Shown piece by piece: positions 43,220-53,813 of a stretch of DNA of 64,000 bases. The notes under the pieces were generated by a model. That model did no database searches, was not told where the DNA came from, and saw nothing but the letters and a program-made list of their open reading frames with translations. This DNA is from JACKFB01 sp041389525. Lineage in GTDB: Bacteria; Myxococcota_A; UBA9042; PHBI01; JACKFB01. Position numbers and translations under genes: made by a program. How positions within the stretch are numbered: the stretch's first letter is position 1; every line of letters starts with the position of its first letter. The stretch lies in contig JAWKRR010000030.1 in NCBI GenBank assembly GCA_041389525.1, positions 25,150 to 89,149 on the forward strand, read 5' to 3'.

Positions 43220-44056
43220 ATGGGACTGTCCGTCGCGCTCCACGCCGCGCTCTGCTTTGGCGGGACGGCGCGCCAGGACCCCGCGCCGCCACGGCAGAGC
43301 CGGCCCGCGCCGACGGTCCGCGCCGCGGTGTTCGCGCCGCCGCCCGCGCCAGAGACGCCCCCACAGAAGCTCACCCCCCTGGACGCCCCGAGGATCTCGG
43401 GCGTCCTCGCGGGGCCACCGCCGCTGCCGGTACGCGCGCCCGCGCCGGCAGCGGCGGTGGCAGCCGCCGGCGCGGCCCCGGCGGGGCGCCCTGCGCGACG
43501 CCGCAGCGCGGCGCGGAAACCTGCGCGGCTAGAGCCTGCCACGGGCGAGACGACCGCAGCCCAGGCGGCGGACGGCGAGGTGGCGACTCGCGATCTCGCC
43601 CAGCAGACCGCCCCCGCGCTCGACGCGCTCGAGGGGCTTGGCGCGGCCGACGCCGAGGCGGGGCTCGCGCACACCGGCGCCGCCAACGAGCCCGCCGCGG
43701 CTGGCGGCGAGGCCGGGCCGACCGGCGGACCGCACGCCGCCGCCGGGTCCGACGAGACAAGCCCGCCCGAGATCAGTCGCTGGCTGACCACGGTCCGTGC
43801 TCGCGTGGCGTCGGCGGTGCGCTACCCCCGCATCGCGCGCCGGGCTGGGCTCGAGGGGGTCGTGAAGGTCCGCTTTCGCGTCGACGCTCGGGGCGCGGTG
43901 AGCGACACGTCTCTGGTGAGCTGCGCGCCCGGCGAGCCCCTGTGTGCCGACGCGCTGCGCACCGTGCGCGAGGCCTCGCCGCTGCCCGCCCCGCCCGGCA
44001 CGTGGCCGCCCCAGCGCAGCCTCGAGCTGCCTGTCCGCTATCGGCTTGACGCTTAG
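43220..44056 (+). CDS. tonB: TonB-type energy transducer
   Basis: This 278-residue protein has an N-terminal membrane segment (LSVALHAALCFG), a Pro/Ala-rich periplasmic linker and a C-terminal TonB domain (about 190-278: YPRIARRAGLEGVVKVRF then ASPLPAPPGTWPPQRSLELP). It couples the proton motive force to outer-membrane receptors, here presumably the one at 37.6 kb. A Cys pair (SCAPGEPLC) in the TonB domain is uncommon. The ATG at 43220 is my choice; an in-frame TTG at 43196 overlapping the kelch stop (TTGA) is an alternative. Its stop overlaps that of the convergent dioxygenase. Confidence 0.85.
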   Translation: MGLSVALHAALCFGGTARQDPAPPRQSRPAPTVRAAVFAPPPAPETPPQKLTPLDAPRISGVLAGPPPLPVRAPAPAAAVAAAGAAPAGRPARRRSAARKPARLEPATGETTAAQAADGEVATRDLAQQTAPALDALEGLGAADAEAGLAHTGAANEPAAAGGEAGPTGGPHAAAGSDETSPPEISRWLTTVRARVASAVRYPRIARRAGLEGVVKVRFRVDARGAVSDTSLVSCAPGEPLCADALRTVREASPLPAPPGTWPPQRSLELPVRYRLDA

Positions 44057-45183
44057 CCGACCTGCGGCGGGGATCTCGCGATTCGCCAGGCGCTGTCGAA
44101 GGAATCGCGGTCGGCGTAGCAGCCCTGGAGGAGGCGGCGGCCGGTCTGGCCGTCGAAGGCGGCGCGGCCATGGAGGAGGCGCTCGTTGTCGAAGACGATG
44201 AGGTCGCCGGGCTCCAGGCGGAAGACGAGGCGCAGGGCCGGGTCGCGGGTCAGGGCGTCGAGGGCTCGGAAGGCGTCGTAGAAGGCGCTGATGGCGTCGG
44301 GCGCGAGGCGCAGCGGCTCCATGGAGCGGTCGTTGAAGTGGATGGCGGCGAGCTCACCGTAGGCGTCGAGGCGCAGCATGGGGTGGACGCGGCGCAGGTC
44401 GCAGGTGGCGTCGCGGTAGCGGAAGGGGACCGGCGTGGTCGCGAGGACCTCGATGGCGCCTGGGTTTTCGGAGCGTAGGCGCTGGCAGAGGGCGAGGCCG
44501 TCGACCAGGATGGACTCGCCGCCAAGGGCGGAGGACTCGAGGCAGTGGAGGAGCTGAATGCCGGGGACCGGGTCGCGGTAGGGGTTGTCGGTGTGCAGGG
44601 CCAGGGCGACGTCGGTGTAGGCGAGGTGGGTGGCGTCGGGGACGCTGACGACGTCGAAGATGCGGCCGTAGTTGGTGTCGCGGACGAAGCCGAAGCGTTC
44701 GGCGGTGCGGGCGACCTCGCCGCGTTCGGGCGGGGTGCGGCGGACGCGGACGAGGCCGTAGCGGGCGAAGGCGTCGAGGAAGGCGAGGCGGCCGGCGGGC
44801 GTGTCGAGGGCGGCGTGGTCGACGTCGGGCATGGCGTCGGCGAGGCGGGCGTCCCAGGCGGTGCGCGGCGAGGCGGGCGGGCCGGCGGCGCCGTGGGCGA
44901 GCAGCCAGTCGGGGGCGTAGACGCTCTGGTGGGGGCCGCGGGCGTCGGGGGACCAGGAGATCACGAGGTTTCCGGCGGCGTCGGGGGACAGGGTGAGGGG
45001 GTGGACGTCGGCGGGGAGGTCGGCGATCTCGAGGAGGCGCTGGCGGGTCTTGGGGTGGCGGCAGCGCTCGCAGGCGCAGGCGTCGCGGAGCCAGAAGGGG
45101 TGGAGCCGCAGGGTGGGGCCGCCCGAGAAGCGGACCTCGATGAGGCGGCCGTCGAAGGTGGCGGAGTGCGCGGGGGGACTCAC
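44053..45183 (-). CDS. TauD/GBBH-like Fe(II)/2-oxoglutarate dioxygenase
   Basis: The 376-residue protein combines the N-terminal DUF971-like zinc domain (FWLRDACACERCRHPKT) with a TauD-type barrel. The metal triad is visible as HTDNPY (His-x-Asp) and a distal His in LLHGRAAF. This architecture is that of gamma-butyrobetaine hydroxylase and of the related 2-trimethylaminoethylphosphonate dioxygenase TmpA. No HD phosphohydrolase (TmpB) adjoins it. The GTG at 45183 overlaps the permease stop as GTGA, so it is translationally coupled. The substrate, possibly a quaternary-ammonium acid, cannot be fixed from sequence. Confidence 0.85.
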   Translation of the reverse strand: MSPPAHSATFDGRLIEVRFSGGPTLRLHPFWLRDACACERCRHPKTRQRLLEIADLPADVHPLTLSPDAAGNLVISWSPDARGPHQSVYAPDWLLAHGAAGPPASPRTAWDARLADAMPDVDHAALDTPAGRLAFLDAFARYGLVRVRRTPPERGEVARTAERFGFVRDTNYGRIFDVVSVPDATHLAYTDVALALHTDNPYRDPVPGIQLLHCLESSALGGESILVDGLALCQRLRSENPGAIEVLATTPVPFRYRDATCDLRRVHPMLRLDAYGELAAIHFNDRSMEPLRLAPDAISAFYDAFRALDALTRDPALRLVFRLEPGDLIVFDNERLLHGRAAFDGQTGRRLLQGCYADRDSFDSAWRIARSPPQVG

Positions 45184-46520
45184 GGGGCCTCCTCGGCGGG
45201 TAGGGCCAGCGCGGGCTCGGGGGCGAGCTGGCGCGAGAAGTAGGCGATGGCGACGACGAAGCAGGCGGTGCAGAGGATCGACGTGGCGTAGCTGAAGGTC
45301 ACGAAGAACTCGAGCCAGGATAGCTGAGGTTCGGCGAAGGTCTTGTAGAGGAGCACGGCGACGCTGCCGAGGTAGCCGAAGGCGTCGGCGACGTAGATGA
45401 GGAAGCCCGCGTTGGCGACCTCGCCCAGGGCGGCGATGAGGCGGTCGAAGAGCACGCAGCCGTAGGGGACGTAGCCGAGGTAGAGGCCGGTGCCGATGAG
45501 GGTCATCCAGGTCAGCGGGGTGATGTGGCCGGCCTCGAACGCGAGGGTGCTGGCGCCGATGAGGATGGAGCCGCCCAGCATGATCCCCTGAACCGCCAGC
45601 AGGGCCATGCGGTTTCGGCGGATGGCCATGATGGTCGCGAGGCTGGCGAGGACGGCGACGGCGACGATGATCTCGGTCTGGGTGTAGACCGCCGCTTGGT
45701 CGCCGGCGCCCATGGCGTCCCAAAGCTCGCGGGTGAAGTTGTCGCGGAAGTCGCGGTACGCCGTGAGGCCGATGTAGAGGACGGTCAGGAAGATGAGGCC
45801 GGGGCCGTGGGCGCGGATGAAGGCGGCGCGGGCGGCGCGGTCCATGGGCTCGCGGCGGGTGCGCAGGGCCTCGTCGGCGGCGGTGGGCGGCGGGACCAGG
45901 CTGAGCATCCGCACGAAGAAGAGCATGGGGAGCAGGAAGGCGAGGCCGGTGACGAAGGGCATCCACTGCTCGGTGACGCCCTGGTTCATGAACCAGATGC
46001 CGGCGGATTTGGTCGCGCCCGAGGCGACGATGAAGCTGGCCGAGAGGCCGGCGCCGAGGACCTCGGAGACGCGGCGGCCTTCGAGGAAGCCGAAGACGAG
46101 GCCCCAGACCAGGCCCAGGGGCAGGCCGTTGAGGAAGAGCCAGAAGGCGCTGTAGGGGGCCGGCGTCACGGCGAAGAGGGCGAGCGAGCCCTCGGCGATG
46201 CCGATGCACGCGAGGATCGCCAGCCCGCGGCCTCGGCGCGTCATCTCGGCGATGATCTTGATGCCCAAGAACTTGGAGATGCAGTAGCCGATCAGCTGCG
46301 CGATGATGAAGAGCACCTTCGTGTCCATCGGCGGCAGGCCGGGGATCTCGCTGGTGCCTTCGTAAGTCGCCGCCGTGTAAGGCTTTCGGAACGCGTACAT
46401 GCAGAAGTACACGGAGAAGGCCGCGACGACGGTGTAGCTGGTGAAGGCGGCCGCCGACGCCCTGTCGAGCCAGCGTGTGATCGGGTGTTCGCGTCCGTCG
46501 GCGCTCAAGCGTCGCTCCAT
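45180..46520 (-). CDS. DUF5690-family membrane transporter-like protein
   Basis: The 446-residue protein has about 12 hydrophobic segments. YAFRKPYTAATYEG near the N-terminus, YCISKFLGIKII and FGFLEGRRVSEVLGAG recall the DUF5690/MFS-like family. It is coupled to the dioxygenase, so it may import that enzyme's substrate, by analogy with transporter-enzyme pairs for carnitine-type compounds (inference). It is transcribed away from ilvD. Family recognised from motifs; substrate unknown. Confidence 0.75.
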   Translation of the reverse strand: MERRLSADGREHPITRWLDRASAAAFTSYTVVAAFSVYFCMYAFRKPYTAATYEGTSEIPGLPPMDTKVLFIIAQLIGYCISKFLGIKIIAEMTRRGRGLAILACIGIAEGSLALFAVTPAPYSAFWLFLNGLPLGLVWGLVFGFLEGRRVSEVLGAGLSASFIVASGATKSAGIWFMNQGVTEQWMPFVTGLAFLLPMLFFVRMLSLVPPPTAADEALRTRREPMDRAARAAFIRAHGPGLIFLTVLYIGLTAYRDFRDNFTRELWDAMGAGDQAAVYTQTEIIVAVAVLASLATIMAIRRNRMALLAVQGIMLGGSILIGASTLAFEAGHITPLTWMTLIGTGLYLGYVPYGCVLFDRLIAALGEVANAGFLIYVADAFGYLGSVAVLLYKTFAEPQLSWLEFFVTFSYATSILCTACFVVAIAYFSRQLAPEPALALPAEEAP

Positions 46521-46711
46521 GCGGTCGGGTCCGCTGCGGGCTCTCGGCGGACGGTCAGGGCGGCCGCACTATGGCACAGGTGCGCGGCCTCGGCGGTGAC
46601 GCCTCGGTGCGGATTTCGAAACAGCGACGTGACGATTGGGGCGGCGCGCTTCGCTGTGCCAAGGGCGCCGCGACCGTGGTAGACAGCGGCCCCAAACCGG
46701 AGGCGAGCCCC

Positions 46712-48397
<1,686 letters not shown>

Positions 48398-48415
48398 GCG
48401 GCCGCGCGATCGGAC

Positions 48416-48432
48416 TGTCGCGATCCGCGACA
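48416..48432 (+). terminator. Inverted repeat after ilvD
   Basis: TGTCGCG and CGCGACA form a perfect 7-bp stem around ATC, 19 bp past the ilvD stop. There is no U-run, so it is a weak terminator candidate or mRNA 3' stabiliser. Confidence 0.4.
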
Positions 48433-48521
48433 AACCGACCGCGATTCTGGTACGTCTAGGGCACACCGCACCGCGAATCAGACGCCGGGAATCCGCCCAG
48501 GCGCTGCCTCGTTTCGCCCGC

Positions 48522-50336
48522 ATGCACCTGATGAATCGACGAACTTCATTCTCGCTCGCGTTCCTGGTTTGCGTCTCACTCGCCGTCGGTTGCGCGACCA
48601 CGCGCCAGTCCTCCGGAGGCGGCGAGTCCGCGTCCGGAGCTGCTGACGAGACGCCGAGCTCCGACTCGGACGCGGACGGCGTGCCCGACATGGAGGACGC
48701 CGACCCGACCGTGGGCAGCGGCGGCGGCGAAGAGGGTGGCCTGGGCCAGGAAGGCGGCACGGGCGGTGAGGGCTTCGGGTCCGGCAGCGGCAGGGGCAAG
48801 TCGCCCTTCGCTGGGCGCAAGACGCGCGGAGGCGGGCCCGCGCAGCAGCAGCCGACGACCACGGGGACCGAGCCCAGCGAAGGAAAGAAGCGGCCGCTGT
48901 CCATCGGGACCGACGCGTTCGAGCGTCTCCCCACCGAGCCGAAGCCGCGGCCCGAGCCGACCCAATCGCCAGTCGTCACCGCCTCGCCCGACGGCGACGC
49001 CACCGCCGAGCCGCCCGCGCAGCTCGAGGCCCCACCTCAGCCCGTCGGCGACGCGGTCGGCAGCGACAAGGCCGATGGGAACGCGTTCTTTGACGCCCCC
49101 GCCGAGCAGCCCGACCGCAAGCGCGTCTACCCGCGCAGCAGCAAGCCCGTGTCTGTGCCCGTCTTCTTCGGCACCGACCGCGCGCCGATGGCCTCCGCGG
49201 ACGCGCTCGGTGACGCCAAGCGCACCCTTGGCTGGTCTGTGGTGGTCGGGCTGGGCCTCGCCGGGCTGCTGGCCTATCGCGCGCGGCGCCGTGGCACGCG
49301 GCGCGCCTGGGTCTTGGCGGGCGCGGCCGGGCTCGTGGCCGTGGTCGTCATCGTCAACGCCGCGTTCCCGGTACTGCGCGGCCAACTGCGCACCGACATC
49401 GTCTACGGTGGCGAGCGGGGCGAGCTGGTCACGGGCATTGTGGACGTGACGATCCCGCCCGGCCACGTCATCGGGCAGATCGAGGCGCCGTCACTGGTCA
49501 CGCTCGAGATCACCGACGACCCCGAGCTGCACATCGTGCTGCAGAGCATCGTGGAGATGCCGCAGGACGACTTCTACGCGGCGCTGCGCGAGCGGGTCGC
49601 CAAGAGCGAGGACCCGTCGGCCTTCATCTTCATCCACGGCTACTCGACCACCTTCGAGGAGGCCGCCCAGCGCACCGCGCAGATCGCCTACGACCTGGAC
49701 TTCTCGGGCGCTCCGATGATGTTCAGCTGGCCGTCGCAGGGAAACAAGCTGGGCTACAGCATCGACGAGGCGAACGCGGAGTGGGCGGTCGGCCACATGA
49801 AGCAGTTTCTCGAGCGCGTGGCCGCCGAGGTGGGCCCCGGGACCGTGCACCTGCTGGCCCACAGCATGGGAAATCGCGTGCTGACCAAGGCGCTGCAGCT
49901 CATGCCGGCCACCCCGGGCGCGCCGCCGCGCTTCAACGAGGTGATGCTGGCGGCGCCGGACATCGACGCCAGCACGTTCAAGGACCAGATCGCACCTGCG
50001 ATTCTGGGGGCTGGCAAGCGGGTGACGCTGTACGCGTCGGCCAACGACGAGGCGCTGTCGCTGTCGAAGAAGGTGCACGGGTACCCGCGGGCTGGCGACG
50101 CGGGCGAGGGTTTGGTGGTGGTCGCCGGGGTCGACACGGTCGACGCCTCGCGGGTGGAGACCAGCCTCACCGGGCACTCGTATTTCGGGGACAACCGGAC
50201 GGTCCTCGACGATATCTTTCGCTTGGTGCGGCTCGGCATGCCCGTCGACCGGCGCCCGGCGCTTCAGGCGCGCGACCTCAAGGGCGCGCGCTACTGGGAG
50301 TTCGTCCCGCCGACGACCGCGGCCCACGCGGACTGA
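48522..50336 (+). CDS. DUF900-type alpha/beta hydrolase lipoprotein
   Basis: The 604-residue protein has a lipoprotein signal (VSLAVGC), a Gly/Ser/Pro-rich linker with a Ca-binding-type DSDADGVPDMEDADPT repeat, two hydrophobic segments (about 240-285), and a DUF900 hydrolase domain (about 290-590). The elbow LLAHSMGNRV (Ser about 448) and the HGYSTTFEEA oxyanion region support an active serine hydrolase. The substrate is unknown. The gene is followed 16 bp later by the alkylsulfatase-like gene. A second in-frame ATG lies three codons downstream (48531). Confidence 0.8.
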   Translation: MHLMNRRTSFSLAFLVCVSLAVGCATTRQSSGGGESASGAADETPSSDSDADGVPDMEDADPTVGSGGGEEGGLGQEGGTGGEGFGSGSGRGKSPFAGRKTRGGGPAQQQPTTTGTEPSEGKKRPLSIGTDAFERLPTEPKPRPEPTQSPVVTASPDGDATAEPPAQLEAPPQPVGDAVGSDKADGNAFFDAPAEQPDRKRVYPRSSKPVSVPVFFGTDRAPMASADALGDAKRTLGWSVVVGLGLAGLLAYRARRRGTRRAWVLAGAAGLVAVVVIVNAAFPVLRGQLRTDIVYGGERGELVTGIVDVTIPPGHVIGQIEAPSLVTLEITDDPELHIVLQSIVEMPQDDFYAALRERVAKSEDPSAFIFIHGYSTTFEEAAQRTAQIAYDLDFSGAPMMFSWPSQGNKLGYSIDEANAEWAVGHMKQFLERVAAEVGPGTVHLLAHSMGNRVLTKALQLMPATPGAPPRFNEVMLAAPDIDASTFKDQIAPAILGAGKRVTLYASANDEALSLSKKVHGYPRAGDAGEGLVVVAGVDTVDASRVETSLTGHSYFGDNRTVLDDIFRLVRLGMPVDRRPALQARDLKGARYWEFVPPTTAAHAD

Positions 50337-50352
50337 GATGTTCGAGGCAGCC

Positions 50353-52167
50353 ATGAGGCGATTCGCAGCGGTATTGGCCCTCGCTCTGCTCGCCGCGTGG
50401 CCTAGCGGCTGCGCTCCGGACGCGGCCACGGACGCCGACGCGGCGATGGACTCGGTCGCGGACGCGGCCCCAGAAGTTGCGGATGGCGCCGCGGATGGCG
50501 CGGCGGATGCCACAGACTCCGACGCCCTGCCCACGCCGGGCTCCGACCTCATCGCGTGGTGCAGCGCCGCGGTGGGCGCCCCGACCATCGAGCAACCCGC
50601 GCCCGGCCTCTACGTCGCCCGCGGCTACGACCTCGCCAACACCATCGTGCTGCAGACCGCCGACGGCAACGTCGTCATCGACGTGGGCATGAGCCCCGCC
50701 CGCGCCGAGGTCACCCGCGCCGCCCTGGACGCCGTCGTCCCAGGCCCCGTCCGCGCCATCATTTACACGCACAGCCACATCGATCACACAGGCGGCGCCA
50801 GCGTCTGGGCCGAAGAGGGCACCGAGATCTGGGCCACCGACGCCCTCTTCCCGGAGCTGGTCCGCCAGTACGGCGCGCTCCGGCCGGCCGAGTCCGCCCG
50901 CGGCGAGCTTCAGTTCGGCGCCCACGTCCCCGAGGCCGACCTCCCCTGCTCAGCCCTGGGCCGCCGCGCCGACGTCATCGCCGCGCTCTCCACCGGCGTG
51001 CGGCGGCCGACGCGGACCTTCACCGGCGAGACCAGCTTCGAGGTGGGCGGCGTTCAGATTCAGCTCATCGAGGCCCACGGCGAGACCGCGGACCACCTGA
51101 TGGTCTGGCTGCCCCAGCTCGAGGCGCTGCTGGTCGGCGACAACTTCTACGCGGCCTTCCCCAACCTCTACACGATCCGCGGGACGCGACCGCGGCCGGT
51201 GGACGCGTGGATCGACTCGCTGGACGTGATGCGGGGCCTGGACCCGGCGCTGCTGGTGCCGTCGCACACCCGCGCGGTGGTTGGGCGCGAGGCCGTGCGT
51301 GAGGCGCTGACCGACTACCGCGACGCGATCCAGTGGCTGCGCGATTCGGTGGTGCGCGGGGCCAACGCCGGCTTGACCTTGGACGCGCTGGTGGCCTCGG
51401 TGCGCCTCCCCGAGCACCTGGCGGCGAGCCCCAACCTCGACGAGCGCTACGGCCAGGTCGACTGGTCGGTGCGGGCGCTCTACACGGGCGAGCTCGGCTG
51501 GTTCGACGGGCGCACGCACGCGCTGTATCCGCCGGAGAACGCTCAGGGATCGGAGGTCGAGCTGATGGGCGGGCCCGACGCGGTGCGTAAGTCCGCGGCC
51601 GCCGCGCTGGACTCCGGCGACCCGCGCCTGGGCCTGCATCTGCTGGGCAAACTGCTGGACGCCGGCCTCGCGACGGAGGCCGAGCTCGCGCCGGACCTGA
51701 TCCGCGCGTATCGAGCCGTCGCGACCACCGTGCCGAACACCAACGGCCGCGGCTGGCTGCTCGAGGCCGCGCTCAAGCTCGACGGCAAGGTCCCCGAGAC
51801 CCCCGCGCCGACTCTGGACGCGACCTTCGTCGAAGAACTGCCGGTGCGCGTGCTCTTCGGCGTCATGCCGAGCCGCCTGATGACCGACAAGGCCCTGGCC
51901 GTCGACGAGAGCCTGCACATCGCGCTCACCGACACCGGCGAGCGCTGGATCCTCACCGTCCGCCGCGGCGTCGCCGAGGTGCGCGAGGGCGACCCGCTGC
52001 CTGGCGCGCCGGCGCCGGTCGCCACCCTGACCACGACCAGCCTGACCTGGAAGCGCCTGGCCCTACAGCTGCTGGACCCGCTGCAGGCCCTGGGCGACGG
52101 CCTGCTCGAGTCCGACGACCTCTTCGCGGTCATCACGTTCCTCGGCCGCTTCGACCAAGGCTTCTAG
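50353..52167 (+). CDS. MBL-fold alkylsulfatase-like lipoprotein (SdsA/BDS1 type)
   Basis: This 604-residue protein has a lipoprotein-type signal (LALLAAWPSGC) and the metallo-beta-lactamase motif IYTHSHIDHTGG (HxHxDH), then GETADHLMVWLP. The C-terminus (LFGVMPSRLMTDKALAVDES to TTTSLTWKRL) is an SCP2-like domain, as in alkylsulfatases such as SdsA1 that hydrolyse long-chain sulfate esters. The Asp/Ala-rich spacer separates signal and catalytic domain. The start at 50353 gives a normal signal peptide; an ATG at 50338 is also possible. Confidence 0.85.
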   Translation: MRRFAAVLALALLAAWPSGCAPDAATDADAAMDSVADAAPEVADGAADGAADATDSDALPTPGSDLIAWCSAAVGAPTIEQPAPGLYVARGYDLANTIVLQTADGNVVIDVGMSPARAEVTRAALDAVVPGPVRAIIYTHSHIDHTGGASVWAEEGTEIWATDALFPELVRQYGALRPAESARGELQFGAHVPEADLPCSALGRRADVIAALSTGVRRPTRTFTGETSFEVGGVQIQLIEAHGETADHLMVWLPQLEALLVGDNFYAAFPNLYTIRGTRPRPVDAWIDSLDVMRGLDPALLVPSHTRAVVGREAVREALTDYRDAIQWLRDSVVRGANAGLTLDALVASVRLPEHLAASPNLDERYGQVDWSVRALYTGELGWFDGRTHALYPPENAQGSEVELMGGPDAVRKSAAAALDSGDPRLGLHLLGKLLDAGLATEAELAPDLIRAYRAVATTVPNTNGRGWLLEAALKLDGKVPETPAPTLDATFVEELPVRVLFGVMPSRLMTDKALAVDESLHIALTDTGERWILTVRRGVAEVREGDPLPGAPAPVATLTTTSLTWKRLALQLLDPLQALGDGLLESDDLFAVITFLGRFDQGF

Positions 52168-52179
52168 CCCTACGAGAAA

Positions 52180-52215
52180 CGCCCGCCCGCGCTCACTACC
52201 GAGCACGGGCGGGCG
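52180..52215. terminator. Strong hairpin between convergent sulfatase-like and csbD genes
   Basis: CGCCCGCCCG (52180-52189) and CGGGCGGGCG (52206-52215) form a perfect 10-bp stem, extended by GCTC/GAGC after one mismatch. No U-run follows on either strand. It probably serves both convergent genes. Confidence 0.6.
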
Positions 52216-52240
52216 CACCGCTTGGATGCGGCGCCGTGGC

Positions 52241-52444
52241 CTACGACTTCAGCGAGTCCAGCCACTTGGAGACCTTCTTCTCGGCCTCGTCGCGCTTCTC
52301 GCCGTAGCGCTCCTGCACGATGCCGACGAATTGGTCGTAGTTGCCCTCGACCTGCAGCAGATCGTCGTCGGTCAGCTTGCCCCACTTCTGCTTCGCCTGG
52401 CCCTTGAGCTGCTTCCAGTTTCCCTTGAAGGTATCGGTATTCAT
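52241..52444 (-). CDS. csbD: CsbD family stress protein
   Basis: The 67-residue protein is a typical CsbD-like protein (FKGNWKQLKGQAKQKWGKLT; DDDLLQVEGNYDQFVG). The family is induced by general or phosphate stress in many bacteria; its biochemical role is undefined. AGGAAAG upstream of the ATG at 52444 supports this start over a longer frame. Confidence 0.93.
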   Translation of the reverse strand: MNTDTFKGNWKQLKGQAKQKWGKLTDDDLLQVEGNYDQFVGIVQERYGEKRDEAEKKVSKWLDSLKS

Positions 52445-52734
52445 GGCTCTTTCCTTTCCTGAGTGAGTGCGCGTGCGGACCAGCCTTGGCGATCCGCGGC
52501 GCGGTGTCGGCCCTAGATAGAGCAAGGCCCGTGCCAGCACCCCAGGCGCCCCGTAACCTGACGTACTCACTGAGACTTCTCGAAACGCGCGCCGATCTCG
52601 GGCTGGCTTGCCTCATGCCGACCGCGGCGCGAGGCCCCGCGGCGAGGCGAAAGGCCCCACGGCCGCAAGAGTCGTCGCGACAGCGCCGGTCGGTGATGTA
52701 TCGTCGACGGCTGATTCGCCGCTGAGGTTAGGCC

Positions 52735-53730
52735 GTGGTCGATTGTCCAACGTGTCAGGTACCGATTGGGGAGATCTCGCGCGAGGGGAGGCTGACCGCG
52801 GTCTGTCCGACGTGCCGCTACACCTTCGGGGTCGTCGCCGGCCGGCTGAAATCGCGCTCCTCGCGACAGGTGACGGTGCGGCGACAGACGCGGAAGCAAT
52901 CCGGCATCTATAAGCGCTCCTACGAGCTTCGGGTGGAGACGCCGGGCGGCGACCTGGAGATCCTGGCCTTCGTCATCGACGGCAAGGAGGACACCATCGC
53001 CGTGCGCCGCGGGGACGACGTCGCGATGGTGGCGTCGATGCGAGGCGGCGCGGTCGAGGAGTATGTGCGGCTCATCGATTTCACGACGGCGACGTCATTT
53101 CGCTTGGCGCGACCTGGGGATTCGGCCCGCTCGGCGGCGCTGGGGTTCGCGGTGGCGGCTGCGGTGGTGGTGTTCTTGATCGCGTGGTTCGGGGTGGATG
53201 CCAGCTTTGGGGGCTCGGCGATGAGCGGGCTCGGCGCGATGGCGGCGCTTTACTTCGGGCTGGGGACGGTGTTGGCGCCGCGGGCGAAGCTGGACCCCGG
53301 CGACCACGAGAAGCTCGGGCAGGCGCAGGATCTGCTGGGGCGCAAGCGAGAGCTGGCCGCGAAGATGGCGCAGCACCAGGCCGACCACGCTGACAAGACC
53401 AAGACGATGCAGCGGCTGCGCGCGCTGCGAGAGAAGATGGCGTCGGTGGGCGAGGAGCTCTACGGCAGCCGAATGGTGCAGGTGGACCGGGCGCTGGCGG
53501 TGCTGGACAAGCAGCGGGGGCTCGAGAACCGACTGGTCGCCGAATACGAGCGGGCCATCAAGATCATCGAGATCGAGTACGAGACGGGGCAGGCGGCGAA
53601 CGCGCTGCCGAGTGAGCTGCTCGAGTCGACCCTGGGCAAGCTCGACGAGCTGGAGAGCGTGGAGCGGGAAAACCGCGAGCTGCAGCTTCAGCTGGAGGCG
53701 AACGAGGAGGTCACGCGGGCGCTGCGGTGA
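52735..53730 (+). CDS. Zinc-ribbon, transmembrane, coiled-coil protein
   Basis: The 331-residue protein starts at a GTG. CPTCQVPIGE and CPTCRYTFG form a four-Cys ribbon at residues ~4-30. Two membrane segments (AALGFAVAAAVVVFLIAWFG; SAMSGLGAMAALYFGLGTVL) lie at about 135-185. The C-terminal ~140 residues are a long, charged coiled coil (LRALREKMASVGEELYG; SVERENRELQLQLEANEE). The fold is not recognised. The gap before it (52445-52734) has an iterated-motif copy (52594-52603) and no gene. Confidence 0.7.
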   Translation: MVDCPTCQVPIGEISREGRLTAVCPTCRYTFGVVAGRLKSRSSRQVTVRRQTRKQSGIYKRSYELRVETPGGDLEILAFVIDGKEDTIAVRRGDDVAMVASMRGGAVEEYVRLIDFTTATSFRLARPGDSARSAALGFAVAAAVVVFLIAWFGVDASFGGSAMSGLGAMAALYFGLGTVLAPRAKLDPGDHEKLGQAQDLLGRKRELAAKMAQHQADHADKTKTMQRLRALREKMASVGEELYGSRMVQVDRALAVLDKQRGLENRLVAEYERAIKIIEIEYETGQAANALPSELLESTLGKLDELESVERENRELQLQLEANEEVTRALR

Positions 53731-53813
53731 GTGGCTGAGTTGACTAGGGCGCCGCTTCGCGACAGAGACGGGCGCACATGGGGTGACGGCGAGCACCCCG
53801 CGACGGAGCCGCG

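Noticed and set aside
44053..46209. Long 718-residue frame through both the dioxygenase and part of the permease
   Set aside because: Only the last 376 codons look like a protein family; the upstream portion is antisense-like Arg/Pro-rich sequence overlapping the intact DUF5690 gene in another frame.
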